A DNA stretch of 64,000 nucleotides from an uncultured Nostoc sp. (GCF_937863485.1 NZ_CALMFY010000005.1:1-64000); one strand, 5' to 3'; positions 10,001 through 18,830 are shown, counted from the stretch's first letter. Translations and numbers: made by a program. Notes: generated from the sequence alone by a model not told the origin.

Positions 10001-12141
10001 GCATCTAGAAGAGATAGAGATTCGGCATAATGGACTAAAGCCTGGTGGATATCTCGATAAAGTCGCGCATTTTCTATTGCTAAGGCAGCACGATGGGTAA
10101 TATCTGTTGCTAAAGTTAAATCAGAGCGATCGTAGCGACGGTCTGATTGAGCGATGATAAAGCTGATGCAGCCCAGGACTCGCCCTTGTGCGATTAACGG
10201 CACAATCATCACAGACTTCATCCCCAATTGCCGAACAAGTTCTAAGTGTTCCTGATTCTGAGTAGTTGCGACTAATAGCGAGTCAGATACCTCTGAGATT
10301 AATTCGCTTTGCCCGGTTTGCAGTACTCTAGTAATTGCACTTGCAACCTGATAATTTGTCACATACTCTTGAAGTTTACGCGCCAACTCCGCTTTAGATG
10401 GGTCTGCATGAGCAATAGGTAGGCGGCGAATCGAACCATCTTCATTTAAAATGTCGACGCTACACCAATCAGCTAGCTGGGGAACTGAAATTTTGGCGAT
10501 CTGTTGTAATGTTTGTTCATAATCTAGCGAAGTAGAGAGTACACTACTAATTTGGGCGATATAGCGGAGTGTTTCCTCAGCCTGCTTGCGCTCTGTAGTA
10601 TCGAGAATAAAAAAAGCTCCTCGATCTACAGTCCCTTCAAAATGGCTACCACCCGCCAAAATCGGGAAGCGTGAGCCGTCTTTACGGATATATTCTTTTT
10701 CATAGGGTGTGCAAAAGGGGCTGTCTTGAAATTGAGTCAGTGCTTCCTTATCAAGTGGCACGTACTCTGTAGGAGTCAAGTCTTGCCAGCGAAGTGTTCC
10801 GGCAAGTAATTCTTCACGAGTATAACCCACCATATTCAGCAAGGCATCGTTCGCGTCTGTAATCCTACCGTCTCTATTCCAGAAGCCAATACCAATCATG
10901 TTTGACTCAACCACACTGCGAAACTTCGCTTCGCTTTCCCGCAGTGCTTGCTCAGTTTGTTTGAGTTGAGTAATATCAATTGAACTAATGCCTACTCCTA
11001 ATAACTGCCCATCCGGCAAACAGACTGGATAGTAGCTGATAAGAGCATAACGATACACCCCAGGCGGATAAGTTTCACCGCTCATTTCCTGGTTAAGCAA
11101 GGATTGCCTAGTTCTCATCACTTGCTCAAAAACAGGCTCAATTTGCGCTGCCCATTCCGGTAGTACTTCCCTAAAGGTACGACCAATATGTTGACTTTGC
11201 GGTACACCGTTAATCGCGGCTAGCGCTTCATTAGCATGAACATAGCGAAGTTCAGTATCCAGAAAAGCCAGCGCCACTGGTGAACTAGTAACCCAAGCAT
11301 TAAGCAACGCCAGAGATTCATCTTTTTGCTGAATAGCTTGCTGAAGTTCCTGATGCAACCTGGCGGTTTCTAGTTCTGCCTGCTTACGCCCAGTAATATT
11401 CACACCTACACAGGTAATACCCTGAATCCTATTGTCTGTATCCCTTAGCGGTTCAACCAGCAAATCATAGTAGCAGTCTTCTCCACCAATCGTCAGATAA
11501 ACCTCTTTACGGGTTGCAACACCAGTCTCTAGTACCTTCAGCTTAATAGCCCTCAATTTCTCTGCTACTAAAGCTGGAAATAATTCATCATCAGACTTTC
11601 CTAAGATTTCTTCAGCAGTGTTTAAACCTTGAGGATTATGAATCCACTGATATCGCAAATCGCGATCCTGCTGAAAGACCACGATATCTGAACTGCTTAA
11701 CGCTAATCGAAATCGCTCCTCACTAACTTTCAGCTTTTGGAGATTTCCATCAGCCCATTTTTTAGCAGTCTTTAATACCTCACATAAGATGCTAAAGAGT
11801 AATCCTTGTAATCCAAACAACCCAATTCGCACAAAATTGGATAAGTCCAAACTCAATTCATAAACTGGAGGGAGAAAGAAGTAATCGCTCAGTAACACAG
11901 ACAAGGAAGTTGCTAACAGCCCTGACTTTAAACCACCATACCAAGCACTCACCATTACAGCGCTAAAAAACAGCAAGAAAGGAGTTCCACTCATGCTGAA
12001 CCAGAGGTCTAGTATCAACATTGGCACTAATGTAAATGCAACAATTAATACAACAATGCCATAACGCAGTAACTGAGAATAATGAATATGGGGCATGAAA
12101 ATGTCTTGGATAAACCAATACTTATTGCAGCGGCTGTACAT
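7039..12141 (-). CDS. Giant hybrid histidine kinase with MASE-like membrane region and multiple PAS/GAF domains
   Basis: A 1700-residue sensor. Residues ~23-130 hold several membrane helices of the KdpD/DUF4118 type (LLATSLSVLLSDYFFLPP). The rest reads in order: PAS (~140-250), PAS (~275-395), PAS (~405-520), GAF (~530-690), PAS (~705-830), PAS (~840-960), GAF (~965-1135), GAF (~1150-1320), HisKA (LSHELRTPLNPILGWA), HATPase_c (DTGKGI, GLGLGLAIV) and a C-terminal receiver (LLSDIGMPLMDGY). The two PAS-PAS-GAF blocks look like an internal duplication. No GAF shows an obvious bilin-attachment Cys in the expected context. An alternative start is the ATG at 12096 (MPHIHYSQLL); neither has a strong ribosome binding site. 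The ligand cannot be predicted. Confidence 0.9.
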   Translation of the reverse strand: MYSRCNKYWFIQDIFMPHIHYSQLLRYGIVVLIVAFTLVPMLILDLWFSMSGTPFLLFFSAVMVSAWYGGLKSGLLATSLSVLLSDYFFLPPVYELSLDLSNFVRIGLFGLQGLLFSILCEVLKTAKKWADGNLQKLKVSEERFRLALSSSDIVVFQQDRDLRYQWIHNPQGLNTAEEILGKSDDELFPALVAEKLRAIKLKVLETGVATRKEVYLTIGGEDCYYDLLVEPLRDTDNRIQGITCVGVNITGRKQAELETARLHQELQQAIQQKDESLALLNAWVTSSPVALAFLDTELRYVHANEALAAINGVPQSQHIGRTFREVLPEWAAQIEPVFEQVMRTRQSLLNQEMSGETYPPGVYRYALISYYPVCLPDGQLLGVGISSIDITQLKQTEQALRESEAKFRSVVESNMIGIGFWNRDGRITDANDALLNMVGYTREELLAGTLRWQDLTPTEYVPLDKEALTQFQDSPFCTPYEKEYIRKDGSRFPILAGGSHFEGTVDRGAFFILDTTERKQAEETLRYIAQISSVLSTSLDYEQTLQQIAKISVPQLADWCSVDILNEDGSIRRLPIAHADPSKAELARKLQEYVTNYQVASAITRVLQTGQSELISEVSDSLLVATTQNQEHLELVRQLGMKSVMIVPLIAQGRVLGCISFIIAQSDRRYDRSDLTLATDITHRAALAIENARLYRDIHQALVHYAESLSLLDALLGAAPVAVCFLDRELRYIRINQVFAEINGLTIEEHLGRKFGEVLPKMAAELEPLLQRVLDSGEPLLNVEISGETRGQPKRYGYWLGNYYPVNNTIGQTVGIGIILAEVTAAKQTEVALRESEERFRAMFNQAAVGITLIGLDGRFLQINSAVCEITGYSHEELIQMNFQEITHPDDLEVDSENARRVLAQEISDYSLEKRYIRKDGSIVWVNLTSSAVWDANGLPKYALGIIEDISKRKRVEITQNFLVEASTLLAASLDYEITLESVANLAVPTLADWCIVDVFQEDWSSKQIAIAIADPTKQNTLNEIQRRYPPQTRAKQLVQRLQLGISVFYPELSQSHLVQMAEDDEHLQLLRSLGIHSLMVIPVRSRGQLFGAISFFTAESGRHYKQTDLALAEDIARRAATAIDNARLYQETQQAKQAAERSVNRTLLLQRITAALSEALTPQQVADVIVNQGIAALEATAGSVVLLTQGGTTLKVVQAIGYPQSLIDAWTNFPITTPNQIAETVRTRQPIFLENLAAMIAKYPNLADAVALTGNNACASIPLIAEGKVIGGLGLSFTNDQIFNQEDRGFMLTLGQQCAQAIARAQLYEAEKTARAQAETANRIKDEFLAVLSHELRTPLNPILGWAKLLRTRKFDEASTIRALETIERNAQLQTQLIGDLLDVSRILQGKVNLNLYAVDLRVPIAAALETVRLAAEAKSIEIQTVLSNDIGKVLGDSDRLQQVMWNLLSNAVKFTPTEGRVEVRLEQVGSDAQIQVIDTGKGIIVEFLPYVFDYFRQADAKTTRIFGGLGLGLAIVRHIVELHGGTVQAESLGEGQGATFTIRLPLLKNSELRVSSTEASQPELSTEDTLLAGVQILLVDDQADVREFFSFALEQYGATVTAVESAAQALETLAQSKPDILLSDIGMPLMDGYMLLREVRKLPPELGGQIPAIALTAYAGEINYNQAMAAGFQKHLPKPVEVGDLATAIVSLIGQNQP

Positions 12142-12273
12142 ACCCTAAGCTAGTTTGTATATTTTAGTAACTTATCCACAGATAGATTTTTATTTAGTTT
12201 TAATAACCTCTTTTGTTAGAAGCTAATTCCTCAAGAATATAGTATTAAAAGTAAAAATTTATCGTTAATTATA

Positions 12274-12363
12274 TATAGCAATCCTGTTTGATTTGTAAAA
12301 ATTCAAAGCCATAGAATCCCTGACTTCTCAAATAAGTCAGAGATGCTGTTTAGGATTGCTATA
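12274..12363. repeat. MITE-like element with TATAGCAATCCT terminal inverted repeats
   Basis: Perfect 12-bp inverted repeats, TATAGCAATCCT (12274-12285) and AGGATTGCTATA (12352-12363), bound a 90-bp segment. It contains an inner hairpin (CTGACTT...AAGTCAG). TA at each end could be a duplicated TA target. A related, larger copy sits at 58817-59066. Confidence 0.75.
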
Positions 12364-12466
12364 AGTAAGTGGGCGTGAATAATTAAATTGGAGTCGCTGA
12401 CTACGCTCCAATTTAATTAATTTTACATTGCGTAATATAGTTTGATTTATTTTTGCCCACTTACTT
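12363..12466. repeat. Nested inverted repeat at the 3' end of bioF
   Basis: AAGTAAGTGGGC (12363-12374) pairs perfectly with GCCCACTTACTT (12455-12466). A second 14-bp pair inside (TAATTAAATTGGAG, 12380-12393, with CTCCAATTTAATTA, 12406-12419) forms a long hairpin. The right arm overlaps the bioF stop codon by two bases, so the hairpin would form directly at the end of the bioF message and may act in termination. It abuts the TATAGCAATCC element on the left. Confidence 0.75.
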
Positions 12467-13643
12467 AGAACCTCACAAGTGAAGAGATATCCTTCAGCAC
12501 TGCTACCAATTTGTCAATATGTGCTGCTTCATGAGTTGCCATTAAAGATATTCTGATCCGACTTGTGGGCACTGTGGGAGGACGAATTGCTGGAGCAAAA
12601 ATGCCAGCATCTCTTAGCTGTTTTCCAGCTTTGAGAGCATCTGTCGCACTGGGCAATTGAAAACATAATATAGGTGATTCTGAAGGCAGTAATTTTAAAT
12701 TAGGTAATTGTTGCAGCAAATTTTTCAAGTAATGTACATTTTGCCACAATTGGGCACGGCGTTGCGGTTCTTGTTGCACTATCTTGATTGCTGCTAAGGC
12801 CGCAGCTGTATCAGCAGGTGAAAGCCCAGTGGTATAAATCCAAGTGGGTGCGCGGTTTTGCAAGAAGTCAATTAGGGCGCTACTTCCTGCCACATACCCG
12901 CCTAAACTACCCAAAGCTTTACTCAAAGTTCCAACTTGAATTAATTGCTTTCCTGTACACCCAAAATGTTCCACACACCCTGCACCAGTTTTTCCTAGTA
13001 CCCCAGTGGCATGAGCTTCATCAACTAGCAGCATACAGCTAAACTCATCAGCGAGATCCAACAATGCTGGCAACGGGCATAAATCGCCATCCATGCTGAA
13101 GACAGTATCAGTAAGAATCAAACAACGTCGGTAGTTTTGTCGCTGTTGACTCAACTGAGTTTTTAATACTGCGATATCACAGTGCGGATATTCCAAAACT
13201 ACTGCACCGCTGAGAATCGCCCCATTTTTCAGACTGGAATGATTGTACTGGTCAGATAAAATTAAATCACGCTTGCCAACAAGGGCAGTAATTGTACCCA
13301 AATTGGCTAGATACCCGGAACTAAATACCAAGGCATCTTCTGTTTGTTTGGTAAATGCGATCGCCTCCTCTAAATCCCTGTGCAATTCTCGATGTCCACT
13401 GAGTAATCTAGAACCAGTACTACCAGTGCCAAATTCTGCGATCGCAGCAGTTGCGGCTGCCATCAACCGCTGATCTCCCGCCAGCCCCAAATAGTCATTA
13501 CTGGCAAAATTAATTACCTCTTGCCCAGCTAAAACCACCGTTGCACCCGGACGACCGTGGATTGTTTGTACTGAACGATACCAGTCTGCCCGATGAATTG
13601 TTGCTAAGGAATGTTCTAGCCAGGCATAAGGGTCAGTGGGCAT
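12465..13643 (-). CDS. bioF: 8-amino-7-oxononanoate synthase (biotin synthesis)
   Basis: A PLP-dependent alpha-oxoamine synthase of 392 residues from [13 protein letters not shown]; the ORF-track start adds 11 unlikely residues. BioF condenses pimeloyl-ACP (or -CoA) with alanine to give 8-amino-7-oxononanoate. Family features include the N-terminal [11 protein letters not shown], the [19 protein letters not shown] block, [10 protein letters not shown] before the PLP site, and the PLP-lysine segment [16 protein letters not shown]. The length fits the family. The other biotin genes are not in the window. The closely related Kbl (2-amino-3-ketobutyrate ligase) is the main alternative; the sequence start and GTGSTGSRL block fit BioF. 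Confidence 0.9.
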   Translation of the reverse strand: MPTDPYAWLEHSLATIHRADWYRSVQTIHGRPGATVVLAGQEVINFASNDYLGLAGDQRLMAAATAAIAEFGTGSTGSRLLSGHRELHRDLEEAIAFTKQTEDALVFSSGYLANLGTITALVGKRDLILSDQYNHSSLKNGAILSGAVVLEYPHCDIAVLKTQLSQQRQNYRRCLILTDTVFSMDGDLCPLPALLDLADEFSCMLLVDEAHATGVLGKTGAGCVEHFGCTGKQLIQVGTLSKALGSLGGYVAGSSALIDFLQNRAPTWIYTTGLSPADTAAALAAIKIVQQEPQRRAQLWQNVHYLKNLLQQLPNLKLLPSESPILCFQLPSATDALKAGKQLRDAGIFAPAIRPPTVPTSRIRISLMATHEAAHIDKLVAVLKDISSLVRF

Positions 13644-13697
13644 AGGGGGAGTAAAGAGGCAGGGGAAGAATAACAAAAGACAAAGGACAAATGACTA

Positions 13698-14330
13698 TTA
13701 AACTTGTTCGCTACTGAGATGAGCGATGGCTTGTTTAATCCAATCTTCGACATAGGCGTCTTTGGGTAAGCCGATATCTTCACTCACCACATGCAGGGCG
13801 TGACTGACCTCATGGGCAGTATATCCCAAGGCGAAGAGGGTCATTTGCACCTCTTCAAGAATTCCGGGTGCTGGCCCACCTGTGGCGACGAAGAACCCGG
13901 CTGACTTGCGCCATTCGACTAATTTGCTTTTCAGTTCCAAACAGATGCGTTCGGCGATTTTCTTACCGACACCTGGGGCCTGAATTAAGATTTGTGTATT
14001 GCCAGCGATAATTGCTTGGACTAAATCTGGTAGTTCTAGAGTGTCCAAGAGTGCGATCGCTAAGGCTGCACCAATACCGGTGACAGTCAGCAAGTGGCGA
14101 AATAAATCGCGTTCGGATGGCGAAGCAAAGCCATATAGGAAGGGCACTTCTTCACGAATTTGGAAATGGGTAAAAATTTGCGTCACCCCTCCCGACTCAG
14201 GTAACTGGTTTGCTAGCCGTTGAGGAACTTGCAAATCATACCCCAAGCCATTCACTTCCAGAGTCAGGATTACGCGATTAGCGCCAATTGTTTGGATACC
14301 AGCAACTATACCTTTTAGATAACTAATCAT
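13698..14330 (-). CDS. ruvA: Holliday junction branch migration protein RuvA
   Basis: 210 residues starting [13 protein letters not shown], the usual RuvA start; the ORF-track start is 18 codons too early. Domain I (OB fold) includes [10 protein letters not shown] and [15 protein letters not shown]. Domain II has the helix-hairpin-helix segments [14 protein letters not shown] and [19 protein letters not shown]. Domain III ([21 protein letters not shown]) binds RuvB. RuvA tetramers bind Holliday junctions and direct the RuvB motor. The ATG overlaps the stop of the upstream phosphatase by one base (TAATG on the minus strand), suggesting translational coupling. ruvB and ruvC are not in the window. 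Confidence 0.95.
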   Translation of the reverse strand: MISYLKGIVAGIQTIGANRVILTLEVNGLGYDLQVPQRLANQLPESGGVTQIFTHFQIREEVPFLYGFASPSERDLFRHLLTVTGIGAALAIALLDTLELPDLVQAIIAGNTQILIQAPGVGKKIAERICLELKSKLVEWRKSAGFFVATGGPAPGILEEVQMTLFALGYTAHEVSHALHVVSEDIGLPKDAYVEDWIKQAIAHLSSEQV

Positions 14331-15088
14331 TACAAGAGACCAAAATATTTTAATCCTTCGATAATTCCACCTGCACAGAAACATGAAGCCAGGTAGCGGT
14401 AGTCAGCGGGATACTCATTGTGCCATTGGAGTAACTCTTTTCGGGCATTCCCCACAATGATTCCCCGTTCGTTGCCTACAGCAAATAAAGCAATATCATT
14501 ACCTGAATCACCACAGACAACTGTTTGTTCTGCTGCAAATTTCCACTTTTGGCGTAAAAACTGCATTGCCTGACCTTTATCGCTGCTATGGGGTACAATG
14601 TCAAGGTCTATTCCGCTACTGTAGATTAACTTTACATTTAATTTATTTTTCTGCAACTCTGCCTCAAGTTGTGGTATCACACTTGCAGATGCCTCTTGTT
14701 GTAAGAAAAAACTCACTTTGAAGGGACGCTGTTCTGAATCTGGTTGGATAACTAACTCAGGATATTTTCTAGTAATAGATAATACTGTTTCCCGTTCCCA
14801 TCCCGGAGAGAGGATTTCTGACCAACCTGAGTCTGGTGTATCAGTACCATCAAAGTAAATCTCAGTACCCACAGAAAGAACGAGGGCATCCGGTTGCAAA
14901 AGATTTTTTTGAGCTTGGAGTTCTTTGTAAAGCACAGGCGATCGCCCAGTAGCATAAACGATTTTCGTACCGTATTCTTGGCGATGTCTCTTCAGCAGTT
15001 GATTTAATTCTGGTAAGGCGCTGTCATCGCCCACGGTGCGATACACGAGGGTATCATCCAAGTCTGTTACAAAAAGAAATTTAACCAT
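14330..15088 (-). CDS. HAD-superfamily sucrose-phosphate phosphatase-like protein
   Basis: 252 residues from [15 protein letters not shown]; ten upstream residues in the ORF track are unlikely. HAD motif I is DLDDT, motif II is in YATGRSP, and motifs III/IV are in SSDKGQAM and [12 protein letters not shown]. The cap (HPF-type, FKVSFFL) is of the S6PP type. Sucrose-6F-phosphate phosphatases of cyanobacteria and plants have this length and layout and release sucrose from the sucrose-phosphate synthase product. That would fit osmolyte or carbon-transport sucrose in a Nostoc, but related mannosyl- or glucosyl-glycerate phosphate phosphatases cannot be excluded. It is followed immediately by ruvA (TAATG overlap), though no functional link is apparent. 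Confidence 0.75.
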   Translation of the reverse strand: MVKFLFVTDLDDTLVYRTVGDDSALPELNQLLKRHRQEYGTKIVYATGRSPVLYKELQAQKNLLQPDALVLSVGTEIYFDGTDTPDSGWSEILSPGWERETVLSITRKYPELVIQPDSEQRPFKVSFFLQQEASASVIPQLEAELQKNKLNVKLIYSSGIDLDIVPHSSDKGQAMQFLRQKWKFAAEQTVVCGDSGNDIALFAVGNERGIIVGNARKELLQWHNEYPADYRYLASCFCAGGIIEGLKYFGLL

Positions 15089-15374
15089 AGCTACCTCTTT
15101 TCTCAGCTTTACCATCAAAAAGTTTATGTCCTTTTTGCACTTATCTCATTTAAAGAAAATAGGTGTTGCATAATGGCGGGATGAAAATAATTTTGCGTGA
15201 TTTTAAAATCCTTCTCAGGCTCCACCTGGGAACGAGTCAAGCCTCATCAAGCTAGGTTTTTAGGACTTGTGTGTACACCGCAGCCTAAAAAAAGAGAGGT
15301 CAGCCCCTTCCCTACGGGACGCTGCGCGAACGGGGAAGTCAAAAGTCAAAAGTTAAAAGTCAAAAGTAACAACC

Positions 15375-15504
15375 CCATAAATAAATTTAGGGGCTTGTAA
15401 CAAGGAGCGGAGGCGGAGTGTCTCCGCCTCCGCGCCGTATTTCTTGCGTTGCACGTCTCGAAATACATTTTTTATTTTTCCATAAATAAATTTAGGGGCT
15501 TGTA
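15375..15504. repeat. 25-bp direct repeats flanking a GC-rich hairpin
   Basis: An identical 25-bp sequence (beginning CCATAAATAAATTTAGGGGC) occurs at 15375-15399 and 15480-15504. Between them is a perfect 12-bp stem with a 3-nt loop (GCGGAGGCGGAG/CTCCGCCTCCGC, 15407-15433). Confidence 0.8.
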
Positions 15505-15648
15505 CCTTTTTGTTTCTGGTCAAAGTGTATTGCATACATAGACCCGTAGCGGCTACTCTGCGAGAACGCTAAGAGCGAACCCGCAGGGTACGAAAAGCGC
15601 TATAGTACAGTTTTGCGTAAAAGCATAGCGTTTTTAATGCAGGGGAAC

Positions 15649-15856
15649 GCATTAACATTGCATTGGGATGCATTGGCATTGTAAGGGAACGCATTAACAT
15701 TGTATTGGGATGCATTGGCATTGTAAGGGCACGCATTAACATTGTATTGGGATGCATTGGCATTGTAAGGGCACGCATTAATAATGCAGCCAACGCATTG
15801 GCATTGTAAGGAGACGCATTAACAATGCAGCCAACGCATTGGCATTGTAAGGTATT
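15649..15856. repeat. 42-bp tandem repeat array, about five units
   Basis: Three near-identical 42-bp units start GCATTAACATTG at 15649, 15691 and 15733. Two diverged ~41-bp units (GCATTAATAATGCAGCC, GCATTAACAATGCAGCC) follow at 15775 and 15816. Each unit holds several GCATT/AATGC words, so units can pair with each other. Because 42 is a multiple of three, a spurious minus-strand ORF (MRALTMPMHPNTML repeats) stays open. Confidence 0.85.
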
Positions 15857-16050
15857 GCCTTTTATTAATTCGCTAGGAATTAATGAAATGCTGTACTTAA
15901 TGCTATTCGTCTAAAGTTTTATTCCTTAAAGAAGAATAAATCCTCTCAAAACTAGGTGAGCAAATTTTTTTGGCTGTGTTAGTCTTAATACTGGTAATGA
16001 ATCTGCTTTTGTTGCCACGCTACTATATTGGTGGAATCATTACATTATTA

Positions 16051-17076
16051 ATGCTTGGATACAATATTATCGTCGTTGGAACATCAGCAGGTGGGGTTGA
16101 GGCGCTGACTTATCTAGTCAAGCAATTGCCGCCCGATCTGAATGCTGCTGTGCTTATAGTTCTTCATGTATCAAGTCATGGCAAAAGTGTTCTGCCAGAT
16201 ATATTAAGTCGCGCTGGCAACTTGCCAGTGTCTCACGCTCAGGACGGGGAAGCTATTGTTCATGGTCGGATTTATGTCGCTTTGCCTGACCACCACTTAC
16301 TGGTAGAACCGGGATATTTGCGTTTGACGCGGGGAGCAACAGAAAACCGTTGTCGTCCCGCTATTGATCCATTATTTCGCAGTGCAGCGCGAACTTATGG
16401 GCAGCGAGTGATTGCTGTGCTATTAACAGGAATGCTTGACGATGGCACGGCGGGACTAATGGCTGTAAAAATACGCGGCGGTGTGGCAATTGTCCAAAAT
16501 CCCGACGATGCTATGTATTCAGAGATGCCACGTAATGCGATCGAGAACCTAGACAATATTGACCATATCCTGCCACTTTCAGATATTCCTTCTATTTTGG
16601 TAGCTTTAGTTAACAGGCCAATGGAAGTAGAACCAGAAAACCCGGTATCTAACAAGATGGAGTTTGAAACTCAAATAGCACAATTGAATTTGGAAGCAGT
16701 AGAAAACCAAGGCGACCGACCCGGTAAACCATCAACCTTTGGCTGTCCTGACTGCGGCGGTGTCCTCTGGGAACTCGAAGAGGGAAATTTCTTGGGCTTC
16801 CGATGCCGCACGGGTCATGCTTATTCAGCAAAAAGTTTGCTAGCCACGCAGTCTGATGCCTTGGATGATGCACTATGGATCGCTTTTAGGGCATTGGAAG
16901 AGAAAGCTGCTTTATCACATCGCATGGCTTTAAGGATGGAGGCTCGTAACCTATCATCGGCAGCAAAAAGATTGAAAGAGGAGGCGCACAATGCTCTTGA
17001 GCGCTCCGCCATTATTCGAGAAGTGCTCTTAAAGGACAATGCAAACACAGGTGTTGATCGACCAACTAGGGGCTAG
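16051..17076 (+). CDS. CheB-type protein-glutamate methylesterase domain with C-terminal zinc-ribbon-like segment, no receiver
   Basis: From MLGYNIIVVGTSAGGVEAL the protein has 341 residues. The CheB catalytic triad is visible: Ser in GTSAGG, His in VLHVSSHG and Asp in LLTGMLDDGTAG. No receiver domain precedes it, unlike classical CheB. After the ~190-residue catalytic domain comes a linker, then CPDCGGVLWELEEG and RCRTGHAYS, a Cys/His-rich ribbon, then a helical tail. Proteins of this layout are annotated as chemotaxis protein CheB and often lie outside che operons; no che genes are nearby. The start is uncertain. In-frame upstream codons (ATG at 15997, TTG at 15970) would add a hydrophobic N-terminus not typical of the family. 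Confidence 0.8.
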   Translation: MLGYNIIVVGTSAGGVEALTYLVKQLPPDLNAAVLIVLHVSSHGKSVLPDILSRAGNLPVSHAQDGEAIVHGRIYVALPDHHLLVEPGYLRLTRGATENRCRPAIDPLFRSAARTYGQRVIAVLLTGMLDDGTAGLMAVKIRGGVAIVQNPDDAMYSEMPRNAIENLDNIDHILPLSDIPSILVALVNRPMEVEPENPVSNKMEFETQIAQLNLEAVENQGDRPGKPSTFGCPDCGGVLWELEEGNFLGFRCRTGHAYSAKSLLATQSDALDDALWIAFRALEEKAALSHRMALRMEARNLSSAAKRLKEEAHNALERSAIIREVLLKDNANTGVDRPTRG

Positions 17077-17158
17077 GGGTTTGAAAATAGATAGCCCCTC
17101 TTAAATTCATTGCATACTCCTTTGGAGAACCCGGAGGGTACGAAATGTTCGCGCTTTA

Positions 17159-17211
17159 GTCTGGTAGAGTTGCAACCTCCAAACCGCAAGCGAATTGCAA
17201 TTCTACCAGAC
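17159..17211. repeat. Hairpin downstream of the CheB-like gene
   Basis: GTCTGGTAGAGTTGCAA (17159-17175) pairs with TTGCAATTCTACCAGAC (17195-17211), 16 of 17 positions. A further CTCTACCAGACC lies at ~17234. It sits between convergent genes in a 266-bp gap and could terminate either, although no T-run follows. Confidence 0.6.
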
Positions 17212-17342
17212 GCACTCGCGTTCGTTCCACTTCTCTACCAGACCAAGGCATAACTTGCTTATTTGCAGGAGTACGTTGCACTCGCAATTAAATATCACAA
17301 GCAATTTGCCGGACATGATATGACACCAGCAGGCTCTAACTT

Positions 17343-17570
17343 CTACTCATCGCTCAAAGTTTCAATCAACAAATCCACCTGCTGCTGTCGCTGCTGCAAA
17401 AAACTTTCGCACTGACGCAAATACTCCACAGCACTTGCAAATTGCTCAAACACCGCTTCCAATTCCAACTCACCTGATTCAATCCGAGCGATGATTCCCT
17501 CTATTTCAATAACCTTCGCCTCATAATTCCAACCTTCCTCAGAACTAGAAGCACCCTTACGTTTAACCAT
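17343..17570 (-). CDS. xseB: Exodeoxyribonuclease VII small subunit
   Basis: 75 residues. The core [45 protein letters not shown] is the characteristic helical XseB domain. Exonuclease VII degrades single-stranded DNA from both ends; several small subunits bind the coiled-coil arms of one XseA. The ATG directly follows the xseA stop (TGA then ATG), so the two subunits are co-translated. Confidence 0.95.
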   Translation of the reverse strand: MVKRKGASSSEEGWNYEAKVIEIEGIIARIESGELELEAVFEQFASAVEYLRQCESFLQQRQQQVDLLIETLSDE

Positions 17571-18830
17571 TCAACTCTCTGTGTCCTCTGCGCCTCTGCG
17601 CTTCGTTAATTCCATAACTTTCACTTTAACCCCACCTTGCCCCAACTGAATCAACAAATCTTCTCCCACAGCTAAGTTTGCCGCAGAACGCGCGATCGCC
17701 CCATCTTCCCGCCTCACCACCGCATAACCACGCTGTAACACCGCTTTCGGGTCAAGACTGACCAACTTTTGCCGCAACAACTCTAGATGCTGCGTTGCTT
17801 GCTGCGATCGCCCCGTCACAATTTGCACCAATTGCTGACGTTTCCAAGCTAGCTTACGCGCCTCTTGCTCTACTTGTCGATCTAACCGCAAACGTCGCAA
17901 ACGGTTTCGCAATACTTGCAATTTATTCTCAGCATTTTCTCTAAAGTCATGCACCGCCTCATGTAAAGCGACAACTCGCTGCCGATGCTCAGTATACAAC
18001 TCTGAAAGTGCTGGTACAACTCTTTCCGCCGCCGCAGTGGGTGTATGCACACAGACATCTGCGACTAAATCTGCTAAAGATTCATCGCGTTGATGACCGA
18101 TACCAGTAATTACGGGTATAGAACAACTAGCAAGCGATCGCACCACTCGTTCATCATTAAAACAAGCCAATTCCTCAACCGCGCCACCACCCCGCGATAA
18201 AATTAGCACTTCGGCACGACCATCATTTTCCACCCGCTCAATTGCTTTGACGATAGATTCCGGCGCTTGCTCACCCTGTACTGTAGCTGGGGAAAATAAA
18301 ACCTGTAAACCTGGATACCTTTGCTTGAGGGTTTTTTGAATATCGCCCCAAGCAGCAGCAGTGGGTGAAGTGACGACAGCGATCGTTTGGGGGTGGATTG
18401 GGAGCGATCGCTTTCTTTGCGCGTCGAACAACCCCTCAGCCAGCAAGCGATTTTTTAGTTGTTGAAAGCGTAACGCCTGTAAACCAACACCAGCAGGTAG
18501 AGTCTGCCAAACTGATAACTGATACTCTCCCCGTTGCGGATACAGGCGAATACTGCCCAAAATGATTATCTGCTCACCGGGAACTGGTATCTGGGCGAGT
18601 TTTGGCAATTGGCTATTCCATACCACACACTTAATTCCGGCGGTGCGATCGGTATCTTGCAGCGTGAAAAATAAACCACTGCGATGATGGTTAGCACTGG
18701 AAACTTCGCCAGTTACCCAAACTTGTCGTAATTGTTCATCTTGCTCTAACAGCAAGCGGATATAGTCAGTTAATCCAGATACTGAAAGCGCTGTATCGAG
18801 AATCAGAGAGTCGGGAAGGTCGAAAGTCAT
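17571..18830 (-). CDS. xseA: Exodeoxyribonuclease VII large subunit
   Basis: 419 residues from MTFDLPDSLILDTALSVSGL; the ORF-track start is 14 codons upstream and has no support. An N-terminal OB fold (VWVTGEVSSANHHRSGLFFTLQD) is followed by the catalytic domain (TSPTAAAWGDI, ILSRGGGAVEELACFND, ITGIGHQRDESLADLVAD, VHTPTAAAE). A long coiled-coil arm comes next, then the C-terminal QRGYAVVRREDG segment. Directly followed by xseB. It acts in the cytoplasm on single-stranded DNA in repair. Confidence 0.95.
   Translation of the reverse strand: MTFDLPDSLILDTALSVSGLTDYIRLLLEQDEQLRQVWVTGEVSSANHHRSGLFFTLQDTDRTAGIKCVVWNSQLPKLAQIPVPGEQIIILGSIRLYPQRGEYQLSVWQTLPAGVGLQALRFQQLKNRLLAEGLFDAQRKRSLPIHPQTIAVVTSPTAAAWGDIQKTLKQRYPGLQVLFSPATVQGEQAPESIVKAIERVENDGRAEVLILSRGGGAVEELACFNDERVVRSLASCSIPVITGIGHQRDESLADLVADVCVHTPTAAAERVVPALSELYTEHRQRVVALHEAVHDFRENAENKLQVLRNRLRRLRLDRQVEQEARKLAWKRQQLVQIVTGRSQQATQHLELLRQKLVSLDPKAVLQRGYAVVRREDGAIARSAANLAVGEDLLIQLGQGGVKVKVMELTKRRGAEDTES

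Larger units (their letters stand above)
15089..16050. other. Repeat-rich intergenic region
   Basis: Nearly 1 kb without a supported gene. It contains AAAAGT(C/T) heptamer repeats (~15339-15368), a duplicated 25-bp sequence flanking a GC-rich hairpin, and a 42-bp tandem array (15649-15856), listed separately. ORFs at 15197, 15353 and 15569 are repeat translations. Confidence 0.7.

Noticed and set aside
15569-15793. 74-aa ORF with MRALTMPMHPNTML repeats
   Set aside because: The 42-bp tandem DNA repeat is a multiple of three, so the frame stays open by chance; no ribosome binding site.
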